Shown: positions 8,733 to 17,992, counted from the stretch's first letter. The stretch is 64,000 nucleotides of DNA from Legionellales bacterium (GCA_002690495.1 NZEV01000023.1:62001-126000); one strand, 5' to 3'. The notes: a model not told the origin generated them from the sequence alone. Program-made: numbers and translations.

Positions 8733-9427
8733 TTTATCGTAAAATTGCATTAATTTCAGATGTCCACTTATCAGAAAATGATCAAATGATGACTGATGAT
8801 TTTTGTTCATTGATCAACACACTGCCCAAGGATATCGAAGCTTTATTTATTTTAGGTGATCTATTTGATCAATGGCTCGGTGATGATATGATGTCTGGCT
8901 TTCATCTTAAGATCGCTAAAACATTAGCACCATTATCACGTCCTTGTTTTTTTCTACCAGGTAACCGGGATTTTCTACCTAACGATCAATGGTGTGCATT
9001 AGCGAACGTACAACGCATCCCTGAGACACATTTAATTCAAGTTGGCTCTAAAAAAATAGTTCTGATCCATGGGGACGAATTATGTTTACTTGATCGTTCC
9101 TACCAAATCTACCGATCTATTGTTAGAAAGCCTCTAGTACAAAAACTATTTTTATCTTTACCGCAGTGGATTCGAAAGCGTATTGCTCAAAACCTTAAAA
9201 GGAACACACATTCAAAACGTGAAAAACCTGCTTCTCAATATGCTCCTGTCGATACTGAGATCACAAGATTGATTGAAAATAACAACGCTCAAATATTAGT
9301 GCATGGACACATACATCAACCAGGGATTTATCCTGATCAAAATTACACACGTGTTGTACTACCTGATTGGCGCCCAAATAGTCTCAAAGCAAGTTTTATC
9401 TGTGAAAATAAAATAATGATTACATAG
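8729..9427 (+). CDS. lpxH: UDP-2,3-diacylglucosamine diphosphatase
   Basis: LpxH hydrolyses UDP-2,3-diacylglucosamine to lipid X and UMP, the step directly before LpxB. At 232 aa it is of normal size. The calcineurin-like metal-binding motifs are visible: ISDVHLSE near residue 9, ILGDLFDQWLGDD around 40-50, PGNRDF near 80, LIHGDELC near 115 and VHGHIHQPG near 195. The ATG overlaps the lpxB stop. The 3' end overlaps by eight bases the 3' end of the convergent 532-aa membrane-protein gene. Confidence 0.95.
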   Translation: MIYRKIALISDVHLSENDQMMTDDFCSLINTLPKDIEALFILGDLFDQWLGDDMMSGFHLKIAKTLAPLSRPCFFLPGNRDFLPNDQWCALANVQRIPETHLIQVGSKKIVLIHGDELCLLDRSYQIYRSIVRKPLVQKLFLSLPQWIRKRIAQNLKRNTHSKREKPASQYAPVDTEITRLIENNNAQILVHGHIHQPGIYPDQNYTRVVLPDWRPNSLKASFICENKIMIT

Positions 9428-11018
9428 TCATTGGTTCTAGAACTTGTGCTGCTGCTCCTTTAACGCCGTCCAAACTCTTGCTAGTATCAGGGGCTCTATC
9501 CCCTTCAATTTCATCAGCAGCAAGGGCAACATTCTTAATCAGCTTTGGTGTGATAGGTTTTGGCTCGAGACAATTGATTGCAGATTCACAAAACAGTGCA
9601 AAATAAATCGATGTTGCAGGGACAACTAGCGCATATTGTAGCAGTAATGGTAATCCTTGCAGCCATAAAACAACCTGTCCCCATGTACATATTGCACATA
9701 TCACAAAAATCAAGGTCATAGCACAAATCTTAGAAATACTAAATTGATTCAGCGCTGATGCAATCTTATCAAAAATTGCGATTGTTTGAACGGGACTTTT
9801 CTTGGGTCGACCAATGTACTGATTAAAGCAGCTAATCAGATATATCGCCCCACCACAAAATAAAGTAATCACACCTTGAGCTATTGCAAAAAAGTATTTC
9901 AAAAATAAAGGAAAGTGATCGAAAAAATAACCAATCGATGTATTAGGGAACAATACTGCTAATTTTTCTGGTAAATGCCATACTGCAACCACATTAAACT
10001 GAACTGCTGCAATCATCACTAATACCCAACACAGTGTTGTAAATACATTTCTCAAGGTTAAATTGCTCTTCCAATCTCTTCCTTGAGAGACCAATGTAGA
10101 TACTCTTTGAAAATAATCAATACATTTTCTTAAAAATGGTAACGTCATCACATACGCGGCGTATCCTGCTGAAGCACCTCCAATAGATGCAATCGCAATC
10201 TTTAGGGGAATACTCATCGTCACCTGTGGCATCAAAGCAAAAATAGCCGTAAAACCAACTACTGCACCATATAAACCTAAAAAGCTATTACCAATCAAAA
10301 TATTTGCATATCCGATACTAGACCCAAGTACATCTCCAAAATATTTTGTCTTAGGATCTTTCATGAGTTTAAGTGAGTTCATTTTATAAAAATACTCTAT
10401 ACAATCATTGATTATCTTGACATCATTTCCAGTCAAATACCATTTATCTAGTGTATCTTTATTTTCTGAAGTGGATGTTAATCTATTGTATTCAGCTTTC
10501 ATTAAACCCAACACTTCTCTGTTACTGTCTAATTCATTTTTCCATCTCTCAGCACAACCAGTCCCATATTGAGTCATTGTCCCCATGATGCTTTTAAAGT
10601 GAGCATCAAATTCCTGATCTATCCTATCTTTTACCATTTCTTTAACAATGTGTAGCCCCCAAATCCTTAATACTCCTATATATTCGTTGGACCCAACCGT
10701 GATGTACGGTTTGTCAGTAATACCTAGTTCTTGAGTAATTTTTATGATTGCTCTTTCTAATTTATACGCTTTTCTATTTCCCTTGTAACGTGTTGCGATA
10801 TCCAGTGACTTGAGAGATTTTTGGAGATAAACAGTCATATATCCGATCACTGTCATCACAGCAGTGAGAGCAATGAGACTGACACTATACCCTAACCCAC
10901 TTAAAACAGCCCATACAATACCTGCTTGTGATAAACAAAAGAACAATAAAATAAGTGTTCCTAAAATGAATTGACCTGAAATGAAAATTGATGATTTTTT
11001 AGCTTGAGTTGTTTGCAC
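9420..11018 (-). CDS. polytopic membrane protein of unknown function
   Basis: A 532-aa protein that I do not recognise. The start is a GTG at 11016-11018 with a good AGGAG ribosome site eight bases upstream. Two hydrophobic segments near residues 13-62 are followed by a soluble helical domain (about 70-225). Then come about six or seven further membrane segments up to residue 480 and a hydrophilic tail of about 55 residues with an acidic patch. It has no transporter signature. The gene is transcribed alone, between lpxH (convergent) and murJ (divergent). It may be a member of the same group of lineage-specific membrane proteins as its neighbours, but no shared hairpin-linker module is evident. 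Confidence 0.65.
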   Translation of the reverse strand: MQTTQAKKSSIFISGQFILGTLILLFFCLSQAGIVWAVLSGLGYSVSLIALTAVMTVIGYMTVYLQKSLKSLDIATRYKGNRKAYKLERAIIKITQELGITDKPYITVGSNEYIGVLRIWGLHIVKEMVKDRIDQEFDAHFKSIMGTMTQYGTGCAERWKNELDSNREVLGLMKAEYNRLTSTSENKDTLDKWYLTGNDVKIINDCIEYFYKMNSLKLMKDPKTKYFGDVLGSSIGYANILIGNSFLGLYGAVVGFTAIFALMPQVTMSIPLKIAIASIGGASAGYAAYVMTLPFLRKCIDYFQRVSTLVSQGRDWKSNLTLRNVFTTLCWVLVMIAAVQFNVVAVWHLPEKLAVLFPNTSIGYFFDHFPLFLKYFFAIAQGVITLFCGGAIYLISCFNQYIGRPKKSPVQTIAIFDKIASALNQFSISKICAMTLIFVICAICTWGQVVLWLQGLPLLLQYALVVPATSIYFALFCESAINCLEPKPITPKLIKNVALAADEIEGDRAPDTSKSLDGVKGAAAQVLEPMTM

Positions 11019-11115
11019 GTATAATCTCCTGGATTAATTTATCTACTTTCTAGTAATTTTATTTAATTGATACTATCATATATCTTTATATTTTGCAAAA
11101 AGTTAGGCTTTATTA

Positions 11116-12651
11116 ATGTACAATAAAATCGCTAGAAATAGGATCCCTTTCCTATTATCCATTAGTAAGATCTCGTCCATGACATTATTATCTCGGATTG
11201 GAGGTTTTGCACGGGATATGGTGTTGGCAAATAGCTTTGGGGCAACGATGTTTTTGGATGCTTTTATTATTGCATTTAAAATCCCTAACTTCATGAGAAG
11301 AATTTTTGCAGAGGGTGCTTTCTCTCAAGCATTCGTACCAATATTCTCTGAAGTGCAAAAAGATTCTGCCAAAGCGCGTCTTTTTATCCAAAATACTGCA
11401 GGCTGTTTATGCGTTGTCTTATCTATTTTGATTGGTTTAGTCATGCTATTTCCAAAAGCGGTCGTCTGTCTATTTGCCTATGGATTAAATGATAATCCTC
11501 AAATGCTGGCACTCACCGCAAAAATATTAAGATGTACCATGCCCTACCTTGGATTCATCGCTTTGATTACATTGTACGGTACGGTCAATAACTGTTATGG
11601 TTTTTTTACTGCAACCGCAGCAGTGCCTATATTATTAAATCTCTCAATGATTACAGGTGCACTCGTATCCAATTGGTTTGAGGTTAAGATCATGTCGTTG
11701 GCTTACTCTATACCTTTAGCAGGTTTTTTACAATTGGCGATGATTTTATTCTTTTTCAAAGGTCGTATCGAAAGGCCTAAACCAAATTGGCAATCAAAAA
11801 AAATGAAAGAATTACTTTTAGCTTTTGGGCTCATTGTTGGTAGCAGTGTCATTACACAATTAAACTTAATTATTGATACTATGTTTGCATCCTTTTTACC
11901 GAGCGGTAGTATTTCATGGCTTTATTATTCAGATCGTCTTATTAATCTCCCGATTGGATTAATCGCAGTGTCTATTGCAACGTTACTATTACCTAAACTA
12001 TCAGAGTCCATCCATACACAAAACCTACAAGCACAACAAGAGCGTATTGCATGGTCCCTTAAATTAACATTTTCTGGGCTACTACCCTGCATTCTTGTAT
12101 TAAGCCTATTAGGTATTCCGATGATCACAACCATTTATTTACATGGCTCATATAGTTTTCAGGACGCCATCATGACTCATCGCGCACTACTTGCAATGAC
12201 GATTGGATTACCAGCATTTATGTTTAATAAGATTTTCTTAATGATTTTTTATGCACATCGACAGTTAAAAATACCATCCCTAATTGCCATAGCGAGTGGA
12301 TGCATGACTGTCATATTAAACATCATCCTCATCCCTCACTTTCAACACGTTGCATTGGCTTTGTCGCTAAGTATTTGTGCATGGCTACAGTTATTTTCCT
12401 ATATCACTATTAGTGCACGTAATGGCTGGATTCATTGTTGTTGGCATGGTGTATTGCCATGGATCAAACTCACCGCGATTTGCACCTGTTTAAGTGCCAT
12501 ACTGCTATTGTGTGTACCTGGTATTGAATGGTGGATTCATGCACAGATTTTTCACCGCTTTGAAATGTTTATTTCCATCTCGGTACTGATCCTGTGTGTC
12601 TTTTTATTTTTATTGAACCATTTTAGGCTCATGGATGAAATATTATTATGA
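11116..12651 (+). CDS. murJ: lipid II flippase MurJ
   Basis: MurJ moves lipid II across the inner membrane for peptidoglycan synthesis. The 511-aa protein has the expected run of about 14 membrane segments and the family N-terminus ISSMTLLSRIGGFARDMVLANSFGA, given here by its key parts: SSMT, SR.GGFARD and the following FGA. It also has the FAEGAFSQAFVP segment with the conserved alanine-rich loop. It starts 97 bases from the divergent 532-aa gene and overlaps ribF by four bases (ATGA). MurJ beside ribF and rpsT is a common gammaproteobacterial arrangement. Confidence 0.96.
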   Translation: MYNKIARNRIPFLLSISKISSMTLLSRIGGFARDMVLANSFGATMFLDAFIIAFKIPNFMRRIFAEGAFSQAFVPIFSEVQKDSAKARLFIQNTAGCLCVVLSILIGLVMLFPKAVVCLFAYGLNDNPQMLALTAKILRCTMPYLGFIALITLYGTVNNCYGFFTATAAVPILLNLSMITGALVSNWFEVKIMSLAYSIPLAGFLQLAMILFFFKGRIERPKPNWQSKKMKELLLAFGLIVGSSVITQLNLIIDTMFASFLPSGSISWLYYSDRLINLPIGLIAVSIATLLLPKLSESIHTQNLQAQQERIAWSLKLTFSGLLPCILVLSLLGIPMITTIYLHGSYSFQDAIMTHRALLAMTIGLPAFMFNKIFLMIFYAHRQLKIPSLIAIASGCMTVILNIILIPHFQHVALALSLSICAWLQLFSYITISARNGWIHCCWHGVLPWIKLTAICTCLSAILLLCVPGIEWWIHAQIFHRFEMFISISVLILCVFLFLLNHFRLMDEILL

Positions 12652-13535
12652 TTGTTAGTCGTTGGGTACCTCACCATAAAGATAACAGCCTACTCATCGG
12701 CAATTATGATGGCGTGCATATTGGTCACCAACATCTCATTCGTTGTGCTCAAAAAGTCAATCGTAATGTGACATTACTCACTTTTGCACCGCATCCAAGA
12801 TTATTTTTCAAAAAGAATTTTGTTGGGATACAAAGCTTTTATGATAAATTATTATTTTTAAAAGCGTATGGCGTTAGCTGTGTATATGTCATCCCCTTTA
12901 CAACTGAGATTGCTCGCTGTTCTGCAAAGTCATTTATAGATCAATTCATTGCGCCACTTTCACCCAAAGCCATCATTGTTGGATCAGACTTTAAATTTGG
13001 TCATAACCGTGAGGGTGACGGTCAAACCTTACGGCAATACTTTGATCTGATTCAACCTGACGATATCACAATTGGTCCAGATAAGGTGAGTAGCACCTTA
13101 TGTCGTCGATTACTTCATGAAGGTCATTTAGAGCCTATTAAACAAATGATGAACCGCCCCTTTCACGTGAGTGGCATTGTGAGGCATGGTCAACATTTAG
13201 GACGTACACTCGGCTATCCAACCGCAAATTTACATGCTCCTGAGTATCCTCTCTCTGGCATCTATGCTGGCACGGTGATCTTACCAGATCGTACAAGATA
13301 TTACTCAGCAATCAGCGTTGGACATCGACCTATGGCCCCGGTACCACATGGTATGTTAGAAGCACATCTTCTTGATTATGATGGTGATCTTTATGGCAAA
13401 AGAATCCACGTGATTTTTCATCATAAAATCAGAGACCAAATGAAGCTAGAGGATTTCAACGCATTAAAAATTCAAATGCAAATTGATGAGCATGATATTC
13501 GTTCTTTCTTTAAAAAGAATGCAAATCTCTCATAA
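12648..13535 (+). CDS. ribF: bifunctional riboflavin kinase / FAD synthetase
   Basis: RibF phosphorylates riboflavin to FMN and adenylates FMN to FAD. The 295-aa protein has both domains. The N-terminal nucleotidyltransferase (about 14-170) carries GNYDGVHIGHQHLI with the HxGH motif, and VGSDFKFGHNREG. The C-terminal flavokinase (about 175-290) has GRTLGYPTANL and a later LLDYDGDLYGKRIHV strand. Translation is probably coupled to murJ through the ATGA overlap. No FMN riboswitch is visible upstream, as expected for a housekeeping copy in an operon. Confidence 0.96.
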   Translation: MIVSRWVPHHKDNSLLIGNYDGVHIGHQHLIRCAQKVNRNVTLLTFAPHPRLFFKKNFVGIQSFYDKLLFLKAYGVSCVYVIPFTTEIARCSAKSFIDQFIAPLSPKAIIVGSDFKFGHNREGDGQTLRQYFDLIQPDDITIGPDKVSSTLCRRLLHEGHLEPIKQMMNRPFHVSGIVRHGQHLGRTLGYPTANLHAPEYPLSGIYAGTVILPDRTRYYSAISVGHRPMAPVPHGMLEAHLLDYDGDLYGKRIHVIFHHKIRDQMKLEDFNALKIQMQIDEHDIRSFFKKNANLS

Positions 13536-13553
13536 TAGTCTACAATCATTAAT

Positions 13554-14321
13554 ATGAAACTATTTTTATTACTTACAATCACTATGTTGATTTTTTGGGG
13601 CATCGGTCAGAAAGTTAAAAACCCTGGTCTTGTTGATGTATTTTGGCCTATCGGCTTTATTCTTATTGGTTATTTTTGTTGGTTTAGTAATCCAAACCCG
13701 ACCATTTACAATCTGATTCCCAAGCTATTACTACTGATTTGGGGCACACGTTTATTTACATTTTTATTATTCACTCGCGTGTTACCTTTCCATATTGAAA
13801 AAAGATATGATCATTTATTAGAATCAAAACATTACAATTTCGCGACACAAATGCTGATCCAGTTTGTCGTACAGTTGGTTCTTATTGTTCTCATTTCAAC
13901 CCCAATCTATCTTTTAGTGACTGTACCTATATTAGAGTGTAACTTGGTGTACTCAATTGGTGTTGGCTTGACGATTCTTTCAATCATTATCGAAAGTATT
14001 TGTGATTTACAGTTGTATTTACACCGATCTCACGATCAAGAAAACATTTGCCAAACTGGCCTCTGGCGTTTCTCACGTCACCCAAATTATTTCTTTGATT
14101 GGCTTGCTTGGGTGGGATTTGCGATGATGGCATTGAGTGTTCCAATGGGATATATTGGCATCATATCTCCAATCATACTGCTTTATATTATGTTACGTAT
14201 CACCATCCCAGTAACAGAATCTTACTCTATCAAGAAAAGGCCACGTGCATACCGTAAATACCAAAAGGAAACGTCTGCCTTTATCCCTTGGATGAGGAAG
14301 GTCACAGTAAAAGCAAAATAA
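13554..14321 (+). CDS. DUF1295 / steroid-reductase-like membrane protein
   Basis: A 255-aa polytopic inner-membrane protein with six or seven membrane segments. It carries the C-terminal family signature WRFSRHPNYFFDWLAW around residues 170-185, followed by TESYSIKKRPRAYRKYQKETSAF-type residues, quoted here only by the key R..AYRKYQ part. This places it in the DUF1295 family, related to NADPH-dependent 3-oxo-5-alpha-steroid reductases and isoprenylcysteine methyltransferases. The bacterial substrate is not known. It follows ribF by 18 bases on the same strand with no clear ribosome site, so it may be cotranscribed. It is one of two small membrane genes placed between ribF and rpsT. Confidence 0.82.
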   Translation: MKLFLLLTITMLIFWGIGQKVKNPGLVDVFWPIGFILIGYFCWFSNPNPTIYNLIPKLLLLIWGTRLFTFLLFTRVLPFHIEKRYDHLLESKHYNFATQMLIQFVVQLVLIVLISTPIYLLVTVPILECNLVYSIGVGLTILSIIIESICDLQLYLHRSHDQENICQTGLWRFSRHPNYFFDWLAWVGFAMMALSVPMGYIGIISPIILLYIMLRITIPVTESYSIKKRPRAYRKYQKETSAFIPWMRKVTVKAK

Positions 14322-14389
14322 TTTTGCTTCTGGAACGTCTGATCGCTTTTAGATTGAACATATAGAGATGATAAATTAGGAGTACACAA

Positions 14390-14776
14390 ATGATATCAAT
14401 GTTTTTTAAAGGGCTTTTTATATTTCTCATCATCGATGCACTATGGATAAAATGTGTTGCATTACCAATGTATCAAAGTGCTATTGGTAATTATCTAAAC
14501 CCAATTATGTCTTCTCCTATTTATCTCTTATCTGCATTTGGTGTTTATATTCTTCTTGTCCTCGGTATTGTTGTCTTTGTCATGCCATTGACTAAAAACA
14601 TGAACCTGTTGCACAGTGGTTTATATGGTGCCTTGTATGGGTTTATCACGTATGGTGTATTTGCATTAACAAATTATAGCGTCTTATCTATTTGGACTTG
14701 GCCACTCTTACTGGCTGATTTATGCTGGGGTTTTGCAATTGGTGCATTAGTCACTATGGCATTAAAATTACTTTAA
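14390..14776 (+). CDS. DUF2177 family membrane protein
   Basis: A 128-aa hydrophobic protein with four membrane segments. It shows the DUF2177 pattern: an IDALWIKCVALPMY start, a central YGALYGFITYGVFALTNY segment and a closing W.LLLADLCWGFAIGA helix. Family members are small uncharacterised inner-membrane proteins with no assigned reaction. A TAGGAG ribosome site lies about eight bases before the ATG. It follows the DUF1295 gene, and the two families are often near each other in bacterial genomes, which hints at a shared lipid-related role. That link is an inference. Confidence 0.8.
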   Translation: MISMFFKGLFIFLIIDALWIKCVALPMYQSAIGNYLNPIMSSPIYLLSAFGVYILLVLGIVVFVMPLTKNMNLLHSGLYGALYGFITYGVFALTNYSVLSIWTWPLLLADLCWGFAIGALVTMALKLL

Positions 14777-14847
14777 CGACACTTTGAACTAAAAAATACT
14801 TTCATAATCTGTCATTTAATGTTAGTATTATGTCTTTTGAGGAAAAT

Positions 14848-15114
14848 ATGGCAAATACAGCACAAGCAAGAAAAAGAGTCAGACAAGCTATCACTCGTAG
14901 ACAAAGAAACATGAGCCAACAGTCATCGATGAGAACTGCAATCAAAAAGTTCTTGAAGTTGATTGATACTCAATTAATTGATGATGCAAAAGCATCTTTC
15001 AAAGGTCTTGTGAAAAAAATTGATACGATGGTCACAAAAAAGCTGATTCATATCAACAAAGCTGCTCGCCTTAAAAGCAGACTCAATAAAAAGCTACTTC
15101 ATCCTAGTAAATAA
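14848..15114 (+). CDS. rpsT: 30S ribosomal protein S20
   Basis: S20 binds 16S rRNA early in small-subunit assembly. From the ATG at 14848 the protein is 88 aa, the usual size, and starts MANTAQARKRVRQ as in other proteobacteria. A longer in-frame start at 14830 adds six residues but is unlikely, because a GAGGA ribosome site sits exactly within that extension. The protein is lysine- and arginine-rich throughout and ends with the conserved NKAARLKSRLNKKL helix. It converges on obgE with only five bases between stop codons and no terminator hairpin. Confidence 0.97.
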   Translation: MANTAQARKRVRQAITRRQRNMSQQSSMRTAIKKFLKLIDTQLIDDAKASFKGLVKKIDTMVTKKLIHINKAARLKSRLNKKLLHPSK

Positions 15115-15119
15115 AAAGA

Positions 15120-16112
15120 TTAGTCGTTTGAACACATATATTGTCTTAACGCATTTTTTAGCGTAGTAAGGCCATCTCTGGTTATTGAAGAGATCAAAAA
15201 TACATTTTTCATGGATTGAGTTTCTTTAACGAGTAATGCTTTTTCTTCTGCACTTAATAAATCCACCTTAGTGAGCACAAGCCAACGTTCTTTTTGATAA
15301 AGATCAGATCCGTACTCTTTTAATTCTTTTTCAATCATGATTTTGTTACTGAGTCCCTCAACGCCTTCAGTAGAGTCAATGAGATGTAATAAAAGACCAC
15401 AACGAGATAAATGTCGTAAGAATTGATTACCAAGTCCAACCCCCTCTGCTGCATGCTCAATCAGTCCAGGAATATCAGCGACGACTAATGACTGCATTTC
15501 ACCCAAATCAACAACACCAAGCTGCGGCTTAAGTGTAGTAAAAGGGTAATCTGCGATCTTAGGCTTAGCGGATGAAAAAACACTTAAGAGAGACGATTTA
15601 CCTGCATTAGGACACCCGAGCAAACCAACATCAGCTAACAGCCGTAATTCCAGCCTTAAATGTACCTCTTCACCTAAACCACCTTTTGTAAATTTTCGAG
15701 GTGCTCTATTTGTACTGCTTTTAAAGTGGGCATTACCAAAACCAGCCTGACCTCCTTTTGCAATGACAAAGCGCTTTTGGTGCTCATTTAAGTCGACAAT
15801 AAATTCATCTGTTTCATCAATATAAATTAATGTACCGACGGGTACATAAATGATTTCATCGACACCTTGAGCACCAGTTAATTGAGAGCTGCCACCATGT
15901 TGTCCAGAGCCGGCTTTAATGATTGATCGGTATCGCAGATCCATCAAGGTATGTCGTTCAGTAGAGGCCTCTAATATGATGTCTCCACCTTTACCACCAT
16001 TACCACCATCAGGACCACCAAAGGCAATAAACTTTTCTCGGCGAAAACTCATACACCCGTTACCACCCTTACCGGCAATCACTCTAATTTTTACTTCATC
16101 TAGAAAACGCAT
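15120..16112 (-). CDS. obgE: Obg GTPase (ribosome assembly / stringent control)
   Basis: ObgE is an essential GTPase acting in 50S subunit maturation and stress signalling. At 330 aa it has the glycine-rich OBG fold (about 1-158, with GGNGGKGGD repeats) and the G domain. In the G domain are the P-loop GCPNAGKSSLL near 166, DYPFTTLKP, the G3 DIPGLIE and the G4 TKVDLL. The ATG matches the family start (MRFLDE versus MKFVDE in E. coli). The ATG directly abuts the eight-U tract of a perfect terminator-like hairpin, and there is no ribosome site between them. This arrangement is discussed as a finding. It is downstream of rplU-rpmA as usual. Confidence 0.97.
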   Translation of the reverse strand: MRFLDEVKIRVIAGKGGNGCMSFRREKFIAFGGPDGGNGGKGGDIILEASTERHTLMDLRYRSIIKAGSGQHGGSSQLTGAQGVDEIIYVPVGTLIYIDETDEFIVDLNEHQKRFVIAKGGQAGFGNAHFKSSTNRAPRKFTKGGLGEEVHLRLELRLLADVGLLGCPNAGKSSLLSVFSSAKPKIADYPFTTLKPQLGVVDLGEMQSLVVADIPGLIEHAAEGVGLGNQFLRHLSRCGLLLHLIDSTEGVEGLSNKIMIEKELKEYGSDLYQKERWLVLTKVDLLSAEEKALLVKETQSMKNVFLISSITRDGLTTLKNALRQYMCSND

Positions 16113-16138
16113 AAAAAAAAGGGGGTATTACTACCCCC
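16113..16138 (-). terminator. intrinsic terminator or attenuator between rpmA and obgE
   Basis: On the minus strand GGGGGTA, loop GTAA, TACCCCC is followed by eight T residues. The stem is a perfect seven base pairs with a GNRA-type tetraloop. It follows the rpmA stop by about 16 bases and ends exactly at the obgE ATG. It has every property of a rho-independent terminator, so obgE expression must depend on read-through or another promoter. Confidence 0.85.
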
Positions 16139-16154
16139 TGTAAAAAGACTTTAG

Positions 16155-16424
16155 TTAAGCTGCTTGCGCGCAAGGATCAATAACAACGTACCGCTTCTTA
16201 CCAATACCCTTACGAATAAATCTTACGATACCATCTACTTTTGCATACACAGTAAAATCTCTACCCATACCAGCATAATCACCAGGATTAAATTTTGAGC
16301 CTACTTGTCTCACAATAATTTCGCCAGCACGAACTAACTGGCCATCTTGTCTTTTAACGCCACGATACTTTGGATTCGAATCTCTTCCGTTTTTAGTACT
16401 ACCACCAGCTTTCTTGTGTGCCAT
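16155..16424 (-). CDS. rpmA: 50S ribosomal protein L27
   Basis: L27 reaches the peptidyl-transferase centre of the large subunit. The 89-aa protein has the typical [18 protein letters not shown]-terminus with no cleavable extension. The GGE-type stretch ..[17 protein letters not shown] and the [15 protein letters not shown] segment are also typical. The ATG overlaps the rplU stop by one base, so the two ribosomal proteins are translationally coupled. A strong terminator-like hairpin follows. Confidence 0.98.
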   Translation of the reverse strand: MAHKKAGGSTKNGRDSNPKYRGVKRQDGQLVRAGEIIVRQVGSKFNPGDYAGMGRDFTVYAKVDGIVRFIRKGIGKKRYVVIDPCAQAA

Positions 16425-16747
16425 TATTTCACCTCAATTGCATCAACTTTGATCGTCATCAGTTGTTGACGATGACCTTGTGTTTTCATATAGTGCTTAC
16501 GTCTTTTGAACTTAATGATTTTAACTTTCTTATCTTTAAAGTGTTCAACGACTGTTGCTTTAATTTTTACAGAAGGAATAAAAGGCATACCAAACTCAGC
16601 TTGACCGTCATCTTGATGTAGTGAAAGTACTTTATCAAAAGTGACCTTATCACCTACTTTAAGAGGGAGCTTTTCTATTTGATATGATTTTCCAGCTTCA
16701 AATTTATACTGCTTTCCGCCAGTTTCAACATATGCATATTTATTCAT
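16424..16747 (-). CDS. rplU: 50S ribosomal protein L21
   Basis: L21 binds 23S rRNA in the large subunit. The 107-aa protein starts [19 protein letters not shown] and has the conserved [14 protein letters not shown] segment near the C-terminus, the family signature. It heads the rplU-rpmA-(obgE) unit and has a clear sigma-70-type promoter immediately upstream that overlaps the 3' end of rph. Confidence 0.98.
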   Translation of the reverse strand: MNKYAYVETGGKQYKFEAGKSYQIEKLPLKVGDKVTFDKVLSLHQDDGQAEFGMPFIPSVKIKATVVEHFKDKKVKIIKFKRRKHYMKTQGHRQQLMTIKVDAIEVK

Positions 16748-16768
16748 ATTTCAATCCGATAAACTTTT

Positions 16769-16796
16769 ATATTACAATAATTTTAATAAAAATCAA
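16769..16796 (-). promoter_or_regulatory. sigma-70 promoter of rplU-rpmA
   Basis: On the minus strand a TTGATT -35 box and a TAATAT -10 box are separated by 16 bases, 22 bases before the rplU ATG. The -35 overlaps the rph stop codon. Both boxes deviate from consensus by one or two bases. Confidence 0.6.
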
Positions 16797-17530
16797 CTTA
16801 TTTTCAAAAACTTTCTTTGAATGTCTCTTACAGCCTGAATGCCTTTTAAACCGAGTGAAATCATTTCATTGACTTGAGTCATGCTAATTGGGTGATGTTC
16901 TGCGGTGCCTTGTATTTCGATCATACGATCTTGCTCATCTACAATTAAGTTGAAATCAACATCAACACGGCTATCTTCTTGATAATCAAGGTCTAGTAAT
17001 AATTGATGACCATCCCAACCAATAGATATTGCAGTCACAATCGTTAATAAAGGATCTTTGGTGAGAACTTTATCATACTGTAGTTTTCTGAGGGCTAAAA
17101 TAATTGCGACCATACTACCGTTAATCGCAGCAATTCTGGTACCACCATCTGCTTGTAACACATCGCAGTCAATATGAATTGTACGTTCTCCAAATTTTTT
17201 CAGATCCAATGATTGACGTAATGCCCTGCCAATGATTCTTTGTATTTCGATACTTCTTTTCTGCTGCTTACCTTTAACAGATTCACGGTCTGATCGCGTG
17301 TGAGTGGCTGTTGGTAACATAGCATACTCTGCAGTTAACCAACCTTGGCCTTTGTCCTTTAGAAACCTTGGTACAGATTCTAAAATTGTCGCATTACACA
17401 ATACTTTAGTCTGACCAAACTCAATTAGTACAGAACCATCAGCATAACCAAATGTCTGTTCAGTCATTCGACACGGCCTAATTGAATCGAAATTACGACC
17501 TTCGAACCTATTGGCACCCTTACTTTTCAT
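16793..17530 (-). CDS. rph: ribonuclease PH
   Basis: RNase PH is a phosphate-dependent 3'-5' exonuclease that trims tRNA 3' ends. The 245-aa protein carries the family features: R.GR.FD.IRP near the N-terminus, GSVLIEFGQTKVLC, GWLTAEYAMLPTATHTR, the catalytic-site R..R.SVKGKQ segment and DCDVLQADGGTR. Length is normal, so it should be active, unlike the truncated E. coli K-12 copy. It lies just downstream of the minus-strand icmD gene (35-base gap) and may be read through from it. Confidence 0.97.
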   Translation of the reverse strand: MKSKGANRFEGRNFDSIRPCRMTEQTFGYADGSVLIEFGQTKVLCNATILESVPRFLKDKGQGWLTAEYAMLPTATHTRSDRESVKGKQQKRSIEIQRIIGRALRQSLDLKKFGERTIHIDCDVLQADGGTRIAAINGSMVAIILALRKLQYDKVLTKDPLLTIVTAISIGWDGHQLLLDLDYQEDSRVDVDFNLIVDEQDRMIEIQGTAEHHPISMTQVNEMISLGLKGIQAVRDIQRKFLKIS

Positions 17531-17565
17531 GATATGAATCTCTTATAATGAGCGAATTTGGAAAA

Positions 17566-17964
17566 CTATACGAAATCTCTCAAGGTCTCTACTTCAGCAC
17601 CAGGGAGTTTGCTAATATCTCCAGACACGCCTGCGGACATGTTACCTATATCAGCGCCAAATAATGTTTCACCCGTTGGCTTGATAAAGCCTGGTAAAAA
17701 CAAAAGCCCTACAGAAATTGCTAGCATCGCAAAAGGTGTCCCGATTGTTACTTGAGCAGGGTTATCCTTGTGTTGTTTAAACTTAAATAATGCTGCAATA
17801 AAAAAGCAAATACCAGCAATAAACGCTGTACCCAAAATGAGTTGAGCAAAATAACGATACTGATTCAATAAACCTACCGCAATCTGCCCTAGTCCAACTT
17901 CACCTTCTGCAAATGCAGCAGCACTCGTTAATCCCAGTAACAAGATATTAACCATTCTTCTCAT
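17566..17964 (-). CDS. icmD: IcmD/DotP, Dot/Icm type IVB secretion membrane protein
   Basis: A small inner-membrane component of the Dot/Icm secretion machine. From the ATG at 17964, preceded by GGAG at seven bases, the protein is 132 aa, matching Legionella IcmD in length. It has a signal-like N-terminus, two membrane segments and the diagnostic loop FKFKQHKDNPAQVTIGTP, followed by a hydrophobic SVGLLFLPGF segment. A longer reading frame starting in htpG is rejected. It is 28 bases downstream of htpG on the same strand, and so is separated from icmC by htpG and an inverted paralogue. In Legionella icmC and icmD are adjacent. Confidence 0.88.
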   Translation of the reverse strand: MRRMVNILLLGLTSAAAFAEGEVGLGQIAVGLLNQYRYFAQLILGTAFIAGICFFIAALFKFKQHKDNPAQVTIGTPFAMLAISVGLLFLPGFIKPTGETLFGADIGNMSAGVSGDISKLPGAEVETLRDFV

Positions 17965-17992
17965 ACGTAGACTCCAATTAACATTGATGATA

